A DNA stretch of 50,739 nt from a bacterium. GTDB taxonomy: Bacteria > Bacillota > Bacilli > Lactobacillales > Streptococcaceae. The notes under the pieces are model-generated. The model saw only the letters and a list, made by a program, of their open reading frames with translations, was not told where the DNA came from and searched no databases. Below are positions 30,262-38,634 of the stretch, piece after piece; position 1 is the stretch's first letter, and each line of letters starts with the position of its first letter. A program made the translations under genes and the position numbers. The DNA lies in the NCBI GenBank assembly GCA_905221115.1, contig CAJNBX010000012.1:1-50739 (forward strand), written 5' to 3'.

Positions 30262-31077
30262 ATGCAATATTTAGAAAAAGAAGAAATTAAAGAAATTCAA
30301 CTAGCCCTGCTAGACTATATTGATGAGACTTGTAAGAAACATGATATTCCTTATTTTCTAAGTTATGGAACTATGCTTGGAGCTATCCGCCACGAAGGTA
30401 TGATTCCCTGGGACGATGATATTGATATTTCCCTTTATCGTGAAGATTATGAGCGCTTATTGAAGATTATTGAGGAAGAAAATCACCCTCGCTACAAGGT
30501 TCTTTCCTACGATACCTCTTCTTGGTACTTCCATAATTTCGCATCGATTTTGGACACTTCTACTGTTATCGAAGACCATGTTAAGTACAAGCGCCATGAC
30601 ACCAGTCTCTTTATCGATGTCTTCCCAATTGATCGCTTTACAGATTTGAGCATTGTCGACAAGAGCTATAAGTATGTGGCTCTTCGTCAACTGGCTTATA
30701 TCAAAAAATCACGCGCAGTTCACGGTGACAGCAAACTAAAAGATTTTCTTAGATTATGTAGCTGGTACGCTCTCAGATTTGTCAATCCGAGATACTTCTA
30801 TAAGAAAATAGATAAGTTAGTTAAGAATAGTGTTGTAGAACAGCCGAAATATGAGGGAATGGTTGGAGTTGATAAAGAGGGAATGAAGGGTGTTTTCCAA
30901 ATAAATACTTTCAAAGAGTTAATCTTAACAGAGTTTGAGGGAAGAATGTTACCAATTCCTAAAAATTATGATGTCTTTTTAACCCAGATGTATGGCGATT
31001 ACATGACTTTTCCTTCAAAAAAAATGCAGGAGTGGTATAGTCATAGTATAAAAGCTTTTCGCAAGGTGGAGAAGTAA
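30262..31077 (+). CDS. licD2: Phosphocholine transferase LicD2
   Basis: A 271-residue LicD-family enzyme, paired with LicD1 for the second phosphocholine position on the repeat. Signature: YGTMLGAIRHEGMIPWDDD followed by IDISLYREDYERL; the end is MYGDYMTFPS. I chose ATG 30262 behind GGAGG rather than an earlier in-frame start at 30229 inside licD1. The first 185 or so residues look like pneumococcal LicD2. The stretch after about residue 185 (KNSVVEQPKYEGMVGV onward) looks more divergent, so the gene could be mosaic; that comparison is from memory. Confidence 0.85.
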   Translation: MQYLEKEEIKEIQLALLDYIDETCKKHDIPYFLSYGTMLGAIRHEGMIPWDDDIDISLYREDYERLLKIIEEENHPRYKVLSYDTSSWYFHNFASILDTSTVIEDHVKYKRHDTSLFIDVFPIDRFTDLSIVDKSYKYVALRQLAYIKKSRAVHGDSKLKDFLRLCSWYALRFVNPRYFYKKIDKLVKNSVVEQPKYEGMVGVDKEGMKGVFQINTFKELILTEFEGRMLPIPKNYDVFLTQMYGDYMTFPSKKMQEWYSHSIKAFRKVEK

Positions 31078-31413
31078 TTCTGTTTTATGAGAGAACAAAT
31101 CTTGTGAGTGTCTATTGAGGAGATTAGGACATTGATATTCTTATACAAGCTTGGACACAAAAAGGAGTTCTAGTTTACTAAGACCAATTTTTTATACATC
31201 AGCAGAAAATATTGCAAATTGTAGTCTGTAGAGATGGTGAAGGAAAGTGTGATATACATGAGGAACATAATAATAAGAAATTTAGTATTATTTAGTTTTC
31301 TTGTATGTCCTTTAAATATGGCTGCCAAATTATCCGCATCCACTTTATTAATGTAAAATCTAAGTCAGGGAGTTATACTATTCTTTTAGAAAGCTAAGGG
31401 TACTTTGTTTTAA
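31078..31413. other. Non-coding stretch after licD2
   Basis: No ORF of credible length, no strong terminator and no recognisable repeat in about 335 bp. Probably decayed sequence left by earlier insertions. Confidence 0.5.
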
Positions 31414-31682
31414 TTATGTGACTATTGATCCTTCTCGCTCCGTTAGGTGCGCGTCGAAGGTTATAGCCTAAAAACTTCAAATGGGATACAATAAAGTTGT
31501 TTCTGTAAATCGAAAAGTGAAAAAATATGGTACAAAAGTCTCATAGTTTATCGTACACAAAGTGGCGCTGTAAGTATCACATCTTATATAGACGAAAAGT
31601 AGTCTATAATCAATATCGAAGTAGTTTAAGCGAAGTATTTCATCGCTTGTGTAGTTATAAGGAAGTTGAAATTATCAGTTAG
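31414..31682 (+). mobile_element. Second IS200/IS605-type remnant
   Basis: Shares with 7751-8003 the TGTGACT start, CTCGCTCCGTTAGGTGCG, the GATACAATAAAG promoter-like stretch, and a TnpA-like start at ATG 31527 (MVQKSHSLSYTKW). This copy has lost the second hairpin and part of the VFTPK region but keeps more of the next segment (YNQYRSSLSEVFHRLCSYKE). It is cut off at about 31682 where IS1167 begins. Not functional. Confidence 0.75.
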
Positions 31683-32457
31683 ATTATGTACATATGTCAA
31701 CTCTTTGTAAACTGTAGTGGATTTAAGAAAAGCTAAGATCGAGAAAGGACACATTTTGTCCTTTCTTTTTTAAGTACGACGGGCATGTCGTGCATCTGAG
31801 GTGTAAGTCCTCCGTGGGCACTCGCTACTGGTGAACCCAATAGCGATTCCCAAGCCTGACTATCGTGAGGTAGCGGATTAAAACGGTCTGGGGATAGAAC
31901 GTTTTAAGTCTGACGCTAGAAATAAGAATCGTCAGAGGAAGGGATAGCGACATCGTGGCTCTACGAACAGGAACGTGATAGTAAGGCGTATATAGTGGAT
32001 AAGGGGGCTTAAAACTCTAAAGTACAAAAAGGTAGTCGTAATCTATATGCGTAAATCACGAGAGTAATTGAATTCGGACTAAGGTTTGTGTGAAAAAGAT
32101 AAATCTTCCTAGAGTCTAAAGACTCTGCGTCAGATTTCCTATTTTCACTGTAACCTTTTAACGTCCTCGTATCTTGTATAAACGAGGAAAGATGTACGAC
32201 TTATCCCGTGAGGTCTCATGAGCGCTGAAAGCGTAGTAACAACGAATTATGAGAAGTCAGCCGAGCCCATAGTAGTGAGGAAGCTTCTGTAATGGAAGTG
32301 GAGCGAAGGGGTGACCAACTAATCGAAGTAATCCTACTTCACTTGTGTCTGTAAAACGAGCAGTTTTATAGAACTGGACTCTGTCACGTATTGACTGGGT
32401 GAAGGTTCACCAATATAAGATGTCCCTCAGGCATCAAAACAAGAAAGGAATACGCAC

Positions 32458-33735
32458 ATGTCAAAATTGCTAGATAAGATTTTATCACGCGAAAATATGC
32501 TGGAAGCCCACAATCAAGTAAAATCCAATAAGGGTTCAGCTGGGATTGATAGAATTACTATCGAAGAGATGGATGACTATCTCAGACACAACTGGCGCCT
32601 GACTAAGGAACTGATAAAACAGAGAAAATATAAGCCTCAACCAGTTCTTAGAGTTGAGATTCCCAAACCAAACGAAGGCATCCGTCAACTAGGAATTCCA
32701 ACAGTTATGGATAGAATGATTCAACAGGTCATTGTCCAAGTCATTAGCCCCATTTGTGACCCCCCATTTCTCAGATACGAGTTATGGCTTCAGACCAAAT
32801 AGGTCATGTGAAAAATCTATCATGAAGCTCTTAGAGTACTTAAATGACGGCTATGAGTGGATAGTGGATATAGACCTAGAGAAATTTTTCGATACGGTTC
32901 CTCAAGATAGATTGATGTCCTTAGTACATAATATTATCGAAGACGGAGATACGGAATCCTTGATTCGTAAGTATCTTCATTCAGGTGTTATCATTAACGG
33001 TCAGCGTCATAAAACGCTAGTTGGTACACCACAGGGAGGAAATTTATCTCCTCTCTTATCCAATGTCATGCTTAATGAATTGGACAAGGAATTAGAAAAG
33101 AGGGGACTTCGATTTGTGCGCTACGCAGATGATTGTGTAATTACGGTCGGAAGCGAGGCAGCCGCTAAGCGTGTGATATATTCAGTCAGTCGTTTTATTG
33201 AGAAACGGCTAGGTTTGAAAGTAAACATGACCAAGACTAAGATTACCAGACCAAGCGAGTTGAAATACTTAGGCTTTGGGTTCTGGAAATCATCATCTGG
33301 TTGGAAAAGCCACCCCCATCAAGATAGTGTTCGGAGATTTAAGCTTAAATTGAAGAAACTAACACAGAGGAAATGGAGTATAGACTTAACAAGACGTATT
33401 GAGCAACTGAATTTGTCCATTCGAGGATGGATAAACTATTTCTCATTGGGAAATATGAAAGTATAGTCACCAGCATAGATGAGCGCTTACGTACTCGCCT
33501 ACGAGTGATTATCTGGAAGCAATGGAAGAAGAAATCTAGACGACTATGGGGATTGCTTAAGTTAGGGGTTCCTAAATGGATAGCAGATAAGGTATCTGGC
33601 TGGGGCGACCACTATCAATTAGTAGCTCAGAAATCGGTACTTAAACGTGCGATATCAAAACCAGTCCTTAAAAAACGTGGACTGGTTTCGTGTTTGGATT
33701 ATTACCTTGAACGACATGCGTTAAAATTTAGTTGA
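32458..33735 (+). pseudogene. Group II intron reverse transcriptase/maturase, frameshifted twice
   Basis: About 425 codons from ATG 32458 (AGAAAGGAA upstream). RT landmarks: RENMLEAHNQVKSNKGSAGI, SYGFRPNRSC, VDIDLEKFFDTV, TPQGGNLSPLLSN, catalytic YADD (33122-33133), and a maturase X-domain with IRGWINYF. Two single-base indels in homopolymers break the frame: C6 at 32760-32765 where C5 is expected (restores DPHFSDTSYGF), and AAA at 33458-33460 where AAAA is expected (restores NMKSIVTSIDE). The intron could move only if a helper supplied the enzyme, or if these are sequencing errors. Confidence 0.85.
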
Positions 33736-33800
33736 ACCGCCGTATGCCGAACGGCACGTACGGTGGTGTGAGAGGAGCTAGAGATTATCTCCTACTCGAT
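33736..33800 (+). ncRNA. Intron domains V and VI
   Basis: Domain V at 33736-33767: ACCGCCGTA pairs with TACGGTGGT (one G-U), with an upper GCCG/CGGC stem and a two-base AC bulge. Domain VI follows (33768-33800) as a GGAG/CTCC hairpin with the presumed branch-point A near the 3' side. Confidence 0.85.
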
Positions 33801-34928
33801 TGTTGAGAGCGATAAAAATCCGTTTTTTGAAGTTTTCAAAGTTCCGAAATCCAAATGCATTTCGTTTGATAAGCTTGATGAGATTATTGGTCGCTTCTAA
33901 TTTGGCGTTGGAATAGGGTAATTGAAGGGCATTGACGATTTTCTCTTTGTTCTTTAGAAAGATTTTAAAGACAGTTTGACAAAGAGGATGAACTTTCTTT
34001 AGATTGTCCTCGATAAGTCCGAAAAATTTGTCTGGCTTCTTATTCTGAAAGTGAAAAAGCAAGAGCTGATAGACATTGTAGTGGTGTCTCAAGTCTTCTG
34101 AATAGCTCAAAAGCTTATCTAGAATCTCTTTGTTGGTTAGATGCATACGAAAAGTAGGGCGATAAAATCGCTTATCGCTCAGTTTACGACTATCCTGTTG
34201 TATAAGCTTACAGTAACGTTTGATAGCTTTGTATTTATGGGATTTTCGCTCGAATTGGTTCATGATTTGAACACGGACACGACTCATAGCACGGCTGAGA
34301 TGTTGTACAATATGAAAACGATCTAGAACGATTTTAGTACATGGAAAAAAGCAGTTTAGCCAAGTCATAGTAAGGACTAAACATATCCATAGTAATGATT
34401 TTCACCTGACAACAAACGGCTCTATCGTAGCGCAGAAAATGATTACTTATGATAGCTTGTGTTCCACTTTCAAGAACAGTGATGATATTGAGATTGTCAA
34501 AACCTTACGCAATGAAACTCATATTTCCCTTAGTGAAGGCATACTCGTCCCAAGACATAATCTCAGGAAGACGAGAAAAATCATGATTAAAGTGAAAGTC
34601 ATTGAGTTTTCGAATGACAGTTGAAGTTGAAATGGACAGCTGATGTGCAATATCAGTCATAGAAGTCTTTTCAATCAACTTTTGCTCAATTTTTATTGAT
34701 GAGAGAAGTTTTGGAGAGGGTCATTTTCGAGCAATGATAGCACTTGAAACAGCTTTTCTAAGAAGGGGTTCTATTGGGGATACCAATTGTTTCAAGGTAA
34801 GGAATTTTAGACAATTTTTGAAACTCATATTTCTTAATTTGGCTAGCGCAATTAGGACGAGATAGAGCATCATTATCCAGTTTAGCGATGATTTCCTTGT
34901 GGGTATCCCTGTTAATTTAATTGTTCCA
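33801..34928 (-). pseudogene. ISL3-family transposase, copy 1, decayed
   Basis: Readable parts match the copy at 38669-39925: KIVLDRFHIVQHLSRAMSRV and the C-terminal KLEATNNLIKLIKRNAFGFR. Lesions are an extra A in the run near 34345 that shifts frame after MDMFSPYY, a deletion around 34690-34730 removing the zinc-finger-side segment, and loss of part of the N-terminus near 34910. The C-terminal codons are displaced by the intron at 33800. Tyr replaces the stop found in copy 2, so the two copies carry independent damage. Confidence 0.85.
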
Positions 34929-35074
34929 TACGATTCTTTCTAATGATGGTTTGGTCATTTTTCATTCTAGATATTACGGAACTTTTTCTACAACAAATAG
35001 GCTTCATAATATCTATAGGGAATTTACCCACTGCAAATATTATAGTTCCCTATTTTCTTAATATAGAATCTAAC

Positions 35075-35103
35075 TTGACAAAAACAAATGTTCATTGTAT
35101 AAT
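35075..35103 (+). promoter_or_regulatory. Promoter of the LicC-LicA/permease operon, with candidate operator
   Basis: -35 TTGACA (35075-35080), a 17-bp spacer and -10 TATAAT (35098-35103): a consensus-strength promoter. An imperfect palindrome CATTGTATAATTGAATG (35093-35109, 6 of 8 pairs) covers the -10 and could be an operator; that is a guess. The promoter lies just outside the IS1167 right end. Confidence 0.8.
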
Positions 35104-35141
35104 TGAATGGATAGAAATATTGAACGAAAGAGGTTAAGGAT

Positions 35142-36920
35142 ATGCTATCAGAAAAACAATTTAAACTTTTACGTTTTTTGTTGATTCACAAAGACGAAAA
35201 CTTTACGCAGAGACAATTGGCTGAACAGCTAGATTTATCTTTAGGAACAGTCAATGCATTGGTTGGAAAACTTAAAGAAGAGAAGTGGATTGATGAGGAA
35301 CATCACTTAAATGAACTAGGCAAGAACGTTTTAGAACCCTATCGAGTAGAAAATGCTATTATAATGGCTGCTGGAATGAGTAGTCGTTTTGCTCCTTTGT
35401 CTTATGAAATTCCCAAAGGATTGCTTCAAGTCAAGGGGGAACGCTTGATAGAGAGGCAAATCAGACAACTGCAAGAAGCAGGAATAGAAGATATAACCGT
35501 TATTGTAGGTTATCTACAAGAAAAAATGTTCTATCTGGAAGAAAAGTTTGGCGTTAAAATCGTTGTGAATAATGATTACTACAAATACAATAACTGTTCT
35601 TCTCTCATGCTAGTCAGAGATCAACTTTCCAACACTTATATCTGCTCTTCGGATAATTATTTTGTAGAAAATCCGTTTGAACGATACATTTACAGAGGTT
35701 ATTATTCGACTATATTTGCAGAAGGGGACACAGACGAATACTGCTCTAAGGAAGATTCCAATCACACGATTATCGATATTCAAATCGGTGGGACGAATAC
35801 TTGGGCTATGGTGGGGCACGTTTATTTTGATCGTGCATTTAGTGAAAAATTCGTAGATATTTTGGAAACTGAATTTAAACATGAGCCGTATCGCGAACAG
35901 CTCTGGGAAGATTATTATAGTCGTCACGTCAAAGAACTTCCTTTGGAAGCTCGGCATTATTCAGCAGACATTGTTAAGGAGTTTGATTCACTAGATGAGT
36001 TGCGTCAGTTTGATGAACACTATTTGGTGAATACTAATTCGGAAATCATTGATAACATCTGTAAGACATTAGGATGTATAGCTTCAGATATTGTCAATAT
36101 TAAACCCCTAAAAGACGGTTTAACCAACACTTCGTTTTCATTTGACTGCCTAGGAAAGAAATATGTTTACCGTCATCCAGGTAGAGGAACGGAGAATTAT
36201 ATCGATCGTGCTAGCGAGGCAGCTTCCATGGAAATTGCTACAAAATTGAAGATTGACCGTACTTTTGTTGCTATGAACAAGGATGAGGGCTGGAAAATTT
36301 CAGAATTTATTCCTAACGCCAAGCAACTAGATTATGATAATTGGGATGATGTAGCAAAAGCAATGGAGCTCTTGAGACGCTTGCACCAATCTGGAGAAAA
36401 AACGGATCATTCTTTTGATCAATTTGAGGGAATTGATGATTTTAGACAAAAATTAAAAGCCAGCAATCGTTTTGAATTTGATGGGCTTGAAGAGTTGGAT
36501 AAGAATGTCTCAGTTCTCGAGAAGCTTTTACAAGAAGATCAAGCGAAAAAGGTTCTCTGCCATGGAGATTCTTATAGCCCAAATTTCTTGTTGAATGAAG
36601 ATGGCGAAATGAGCTTGATTGATTGGGAATATTCTGGTATGGGAGATCCAGCGGGAGATTTAGGGACCTTTATTGGATGTTCAAATTATACAGTGGAAGA
36701 AGCTGAAAAGGTACTTGAAATCTATCTACAAGAAGTTCCAGACAAGAAAACCAAACGTCACTATTTTGCCTATGTATCAGTGACTTCATATTATTGGTTC
36801 TTGTGGGCCCTGTTCCAAGAAAGCGTTGGAAAACCAGTAGGTGAATTTCTTTATATCTGGTATCGTTATACCAAGCAGTATGGAAAACTTGCATTAGATT
36901 TATACTTAGAGGATAATTAA
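35142..36920 (+). CDS. Winged-HTH / LicC-type cytidylyltransferase / LicA-type choline kinase fusion
   Basis: A 592-residue three-domain protein. (1) Residues 1-66: winged helix with QRQLAEQLDLSLGTVNALVG as the recognition region, MarR-like. (2) About 70-300: nucleotidyltransferase with IIMAAGMSSRFAPL (73-86) and PKGLL, as in LicC. (3) About 305-592: choline-kinase-like phosphotransferase with LTNTSFSF, VYRHPG, the Brenner box HGDSYSPNF (474-482) and IDWEYSGMGDP (493-503). It would phosphorylate choline or a similar alcohol, activate it to the CDP form, and perhaps control its own promoter. LicC-LicA fusions are known elsewhere (Treponema denticola); the added DNA-binding domain is unusual. 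AAAGAGG is 8 nt before ATG 35142. The substrate is inferred. Confidence 0.88.
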   Translation: MLSEKQFKLLRFLLIHKDENFTQRQLAEQLDLSLGTVNALVGKLKEEKWIDEEHHLNELGKNVLEPYRVENAIIMAAGMSSRFAPLSYEIPKGLLQVKGERLIERQIRQLQEAGIEDITVIVGYLQEKMFYLEEKFGVKIVVNNDYYKYNNCSSLMLVRDQLSNTYICSSDNYFVENPFERYIYRGYYSTIFAEGDTDEYCSKEDSNHTIIDIQIGGTNTWAMVGHVYFDRAFSEKFVDILETEFKHEPYREQLWEDYYSRHVKELPLEARHYSADIVKEFDSLDELRQFDEHYLVNTNSEIIDNICKTLGCIASDIVNIKPLKDGLTNTSFSFDCLGKKYVYRHPGRGTENYIDRASEAASMEIATKLKIDRTFVAMNKDEGWKISEFIPNAKQLDYDNWDDVAKAMELLRRLHQSGEKTDHSFDQFEGIDDFRQKLKASNRFEFDGLEELDKNVSVLEKLLQEDQAKKVLCHGDSYSPNFLLNEDGEMSLIDWEYSGMGDPAGDLGTFIGCSNYTVEEAEKVLEIYLQEVPDKKTKRHYFAYVSVTSYYWFLWALFQESVGKPVGEFLYIWYRYTKQYGKLALDLYLEDN

Positions 36921-36921
36921 G

Positions 36922-37107
36922 ATGAAACCGACATCAGAAATTGAAGAATTAATAGCAAATGAAACGAAAAGAAGGCTAGAAGAAATGGAATCACCAAACT
37001 ATGTGTTTGCCCAGCCATTTCTAAAAAGTGATTTTACTATAGTCATCGTCTTAGTTCTAATTAACCTTATTCTGATTATCCTAGCCATGACAGGAGGTAT
37101 TCAATAA
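36922..37107 (+). CDS. 61-residue single-TM protein, possible transporter subunit
   Basis: Starts 1 base after the fusion gene and ends 1 base before the permease start, so it is tightly coupled to both. The soluble N-terminal part (1-36) is charged (EIEELIANETKRRLEEMESP) and probably helical; one TM covers about 37-58. Size and placement resemble small accessory subunits of secondary transporters, such as the small partner of PanF-type symporters. There is no recognised family and no signal peptide. TAAGATG gives a ribosome site only from the preceding gene, implying re-initiation. Confidence 0.75.
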   Translation: MKPTSEIEELIANETKRRLEEMESPNYVFAQPFLKSDFTIVIVLVLINLILIILAMTGGIQ

Positions 37108-37108
37108 A

Positions 37109-38536
37109 ATGTCCAAGATGAATGACTTCATTCAACAGGAGACCATAACGGGAATCGTTCCCATGACCAACAAGGATCGTCAGTATTCTTTCTGGGATCT
37201 CTTCCTATCGACAAGTGGTTTTGCCATCGCAACCTGGTGTTATACCCAAGGAGCCTATGTGGCTCAATATTTGACCTTTAATCAAATGTTGATTAATATT
37301 TTTAGTTTTAACATTATCTGGGTCTTTATTGAATGTCTCCCAATCTTGTTTGCAGTTAAATATGGAATTGATTTATGGATTTGGTTGAGAGCCGTTCTAG
37401 GTAAAAAAGGGGTGGCCATTCTATCAACCGTGATTAGTCTGGCGAATTTTGGTTGGTACGCCGTTACCGCTAATCTTTTTGCCAGCTCCATGATTCATTT
37501 GGCAAATAATTTTGGGCTTGGTTTAGACAAGGGAGTATGGGCACCGATTCTAGGCACCCTCTGTGTTCTCCTTGGAACGCTGATTGCTCTTGGGGGCCCA
37601 GATGTGATTAAAGGTACTAATCGCTTTCTGGTGGTTGCCTTGTTATTTGTTGGGCTAATCATCGTTGGAATCTGTTTTGTTGCGGTTCCGATTAGGGATA
37701 TTATGAATGTCCAACCTGCCATCCAAGAAAATTTGACACCGATTGAACGTTTTATGATGTCAGGGGAAGGAAATGTGGCCGTAGCCTTTTCTTGGTCTAC
37801 ACAAGCCTTTGTCTTACCACGTTTGGCAAAATCAGAACGCAGTGGCTATTGGGCTACAGCCTTGTCATATGGGGTTGTTGCTCCATTCTTTGCTGCGACA
37901 GGTGGAGTTATGGCTCTAGCCATGTTTGTCAAAACAGGTGTTTATGAAAGTGATCCAACAACCATGCTATCAACTCTAAGCACACCTGCCTTTGCCCTTT
38001 TAAGTTTACTACTAGTAGCCTTTGCCAATATTGGAACCCAAGGGACAGGATCATACGTGAACTGTATGATTGTAAAAAGCGGGATGCCCAAAGTAAGCTA
38101 TAAACTAATGGTTTGGATTGCCATGGTATACGTGAGCCTACTTACAATTTGGGGAGGAGTGGAAGAGTACTTCGGTTCCTTCATCTCACTAGCCGCTTAT
38201 ATTCAAGGACCCATTATCGGAATGATCGTTGTCGACTACTTTATCTTGAGAAAACGAAAAGTCGATTTGCGTTCAGCCTATTTCCTTGAGGGACATAAAG
38301 CTTATGAGTTTACAAATGGCTTTAATCTGGTAGGATTATCTTGTGTAATCATTTCCTTGTTAGTTGCGGTACTATTTGTTTATAACCCTGTAACAAAGCA
38401 CATCCAGAGTCCTATGTTCCTGCTCACAACTGGTAGTGGCTTCACTGCAATTTTTGGAGGTCTATTGTACTGGTTAGCTAGCTTAACTCGTTTAAAACGC
38501 TATATACTCAAGGATAAAGATTCTGTTACGATTTAA
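37109..38536 (+). CDS. NCS1-type permease
   Basis: A 475-residue polytopic protein with about 12 TMs, of the nucleobase:cation symporter-1 family (cytosine, allantoin, hydantoin and similar permeases). Landmarks are an N-terminal SFWDLFLSTSGFAIATWCY, GGPDVIKGTNRF mid-protein, and the family-typical C-terminal loop DYFILRKRKVDLRSAYFLEG. In the classical lic1 operon the choline permease is LicB, a different family; here an NCS1 protein takes that slot. The substrate may be choline, another amino alcohol or a pyrimidine, and sequence does not decide. It ends the operon and is followed by a terminator. Confidence 0.85.
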   Translation: MSKMNDFIQQETITGIVPMTNKDRQYSFWDLFLSTSGFAIATWCYTQGAYVAQYLTFNQMLINIFSFNIIWVFIECLPILFAVKYGIDLWIWLRAVLGKKGVAILSTVISLANFGWYAVTANLFASSMIHLANNFGLGLDKGVWAPILGTLCVLLGTLIALGGPDVIKGTNRFLVVALLFVGLIIVGICFVAVPIRDIMNVQPAIQENLTPIERFMMSGEGNVAVAFSWSTQAFVLPRLAKSERSGYWATALSYGVVAPFFAATGGVMALAMFVKTGVYESDPTTMLSTLSTPAFALLSLLLVAFANIGTQGTGSYVNCMIVKSGMPKVSYKLMVWIAMVYVSLLTIWGGVEEYFGSFISLAAYIQGPIIGMIVVDYFILRKRKVDLRSAYFLEGHKAYEFTNGFNLVGLSCVIISLLVAVLFVYNPVTKHIQSPMFLLTTGSGFTAIFGGLLYWLASLTRLKRYILKDKDSVTI

Positions 38537-38589
38537 GTTTAAGAGAGAACGTTGTGTACTACCCCAAAAAGTTGGAAAAATAATTATTG

Positions 38590-38629
38590 AAAGGATTTAG
38601 TTCTATATTGCACAGGACTAAGTCCTTTT
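38590..38629 (+). terminator. Terminator of the LicC-LicA/permease operon
   Basis: A 12-bp stem AAAGGATTTAGT/ACTAAGTCCTTT (one T-G pair) and a short T-tract. The preceding ACCCCAAAAAGTTGGA (38561-38576) resembles ends of IS3/IS150-type elements, so the hairpin may descend from an IS; that origin is uncertain. Confidence 0.65.
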
Positions 38630-38634
38630 AGTTT

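Larger units (their letters stand above)
31774..33800 (+). mobile_element. Group II intron (class IIC-like) inside IS1167
   Basis: A 2027-bp intron with a GTACGAC 5' end and a domain V/VI 3' end finishing CTACTCGAT. Removing 31774-33800 restores the transposase C-terminus to LNIKKERTKCVLSRS and stop, matching copy 2 (LNIKKERTKFVLSRY), which fixes the boundaries to within a base or two. The 5' exon is a terminator-like hairpin (GAAAGGACA/TGTCCTTTC and a T-run), the preferred target of class IIC introns. The intron is on the plus strand, opposite to the transposase, so splicing cannot repair the transposase mRNA. Confidence 0.88.
31699..35047 (-). mobile_element. IS1167-type (ISL3) copy 1, decayed and split by a group II intron
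   Basis: Left end near 31699 (CTCTTTGTAAACTGTAGTGG), right end near 35047 (ACCCACTGCAAATATTATAG on the plus strand). Both ends match the copy at 38635-40049. Without the 2027-bp intron about 1.32 kb remains, close to IS1167 length minus deletions. The transposase points left. Element name is by recall; the ISL3 family is clear from the transposase. Confidence 0.85.
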
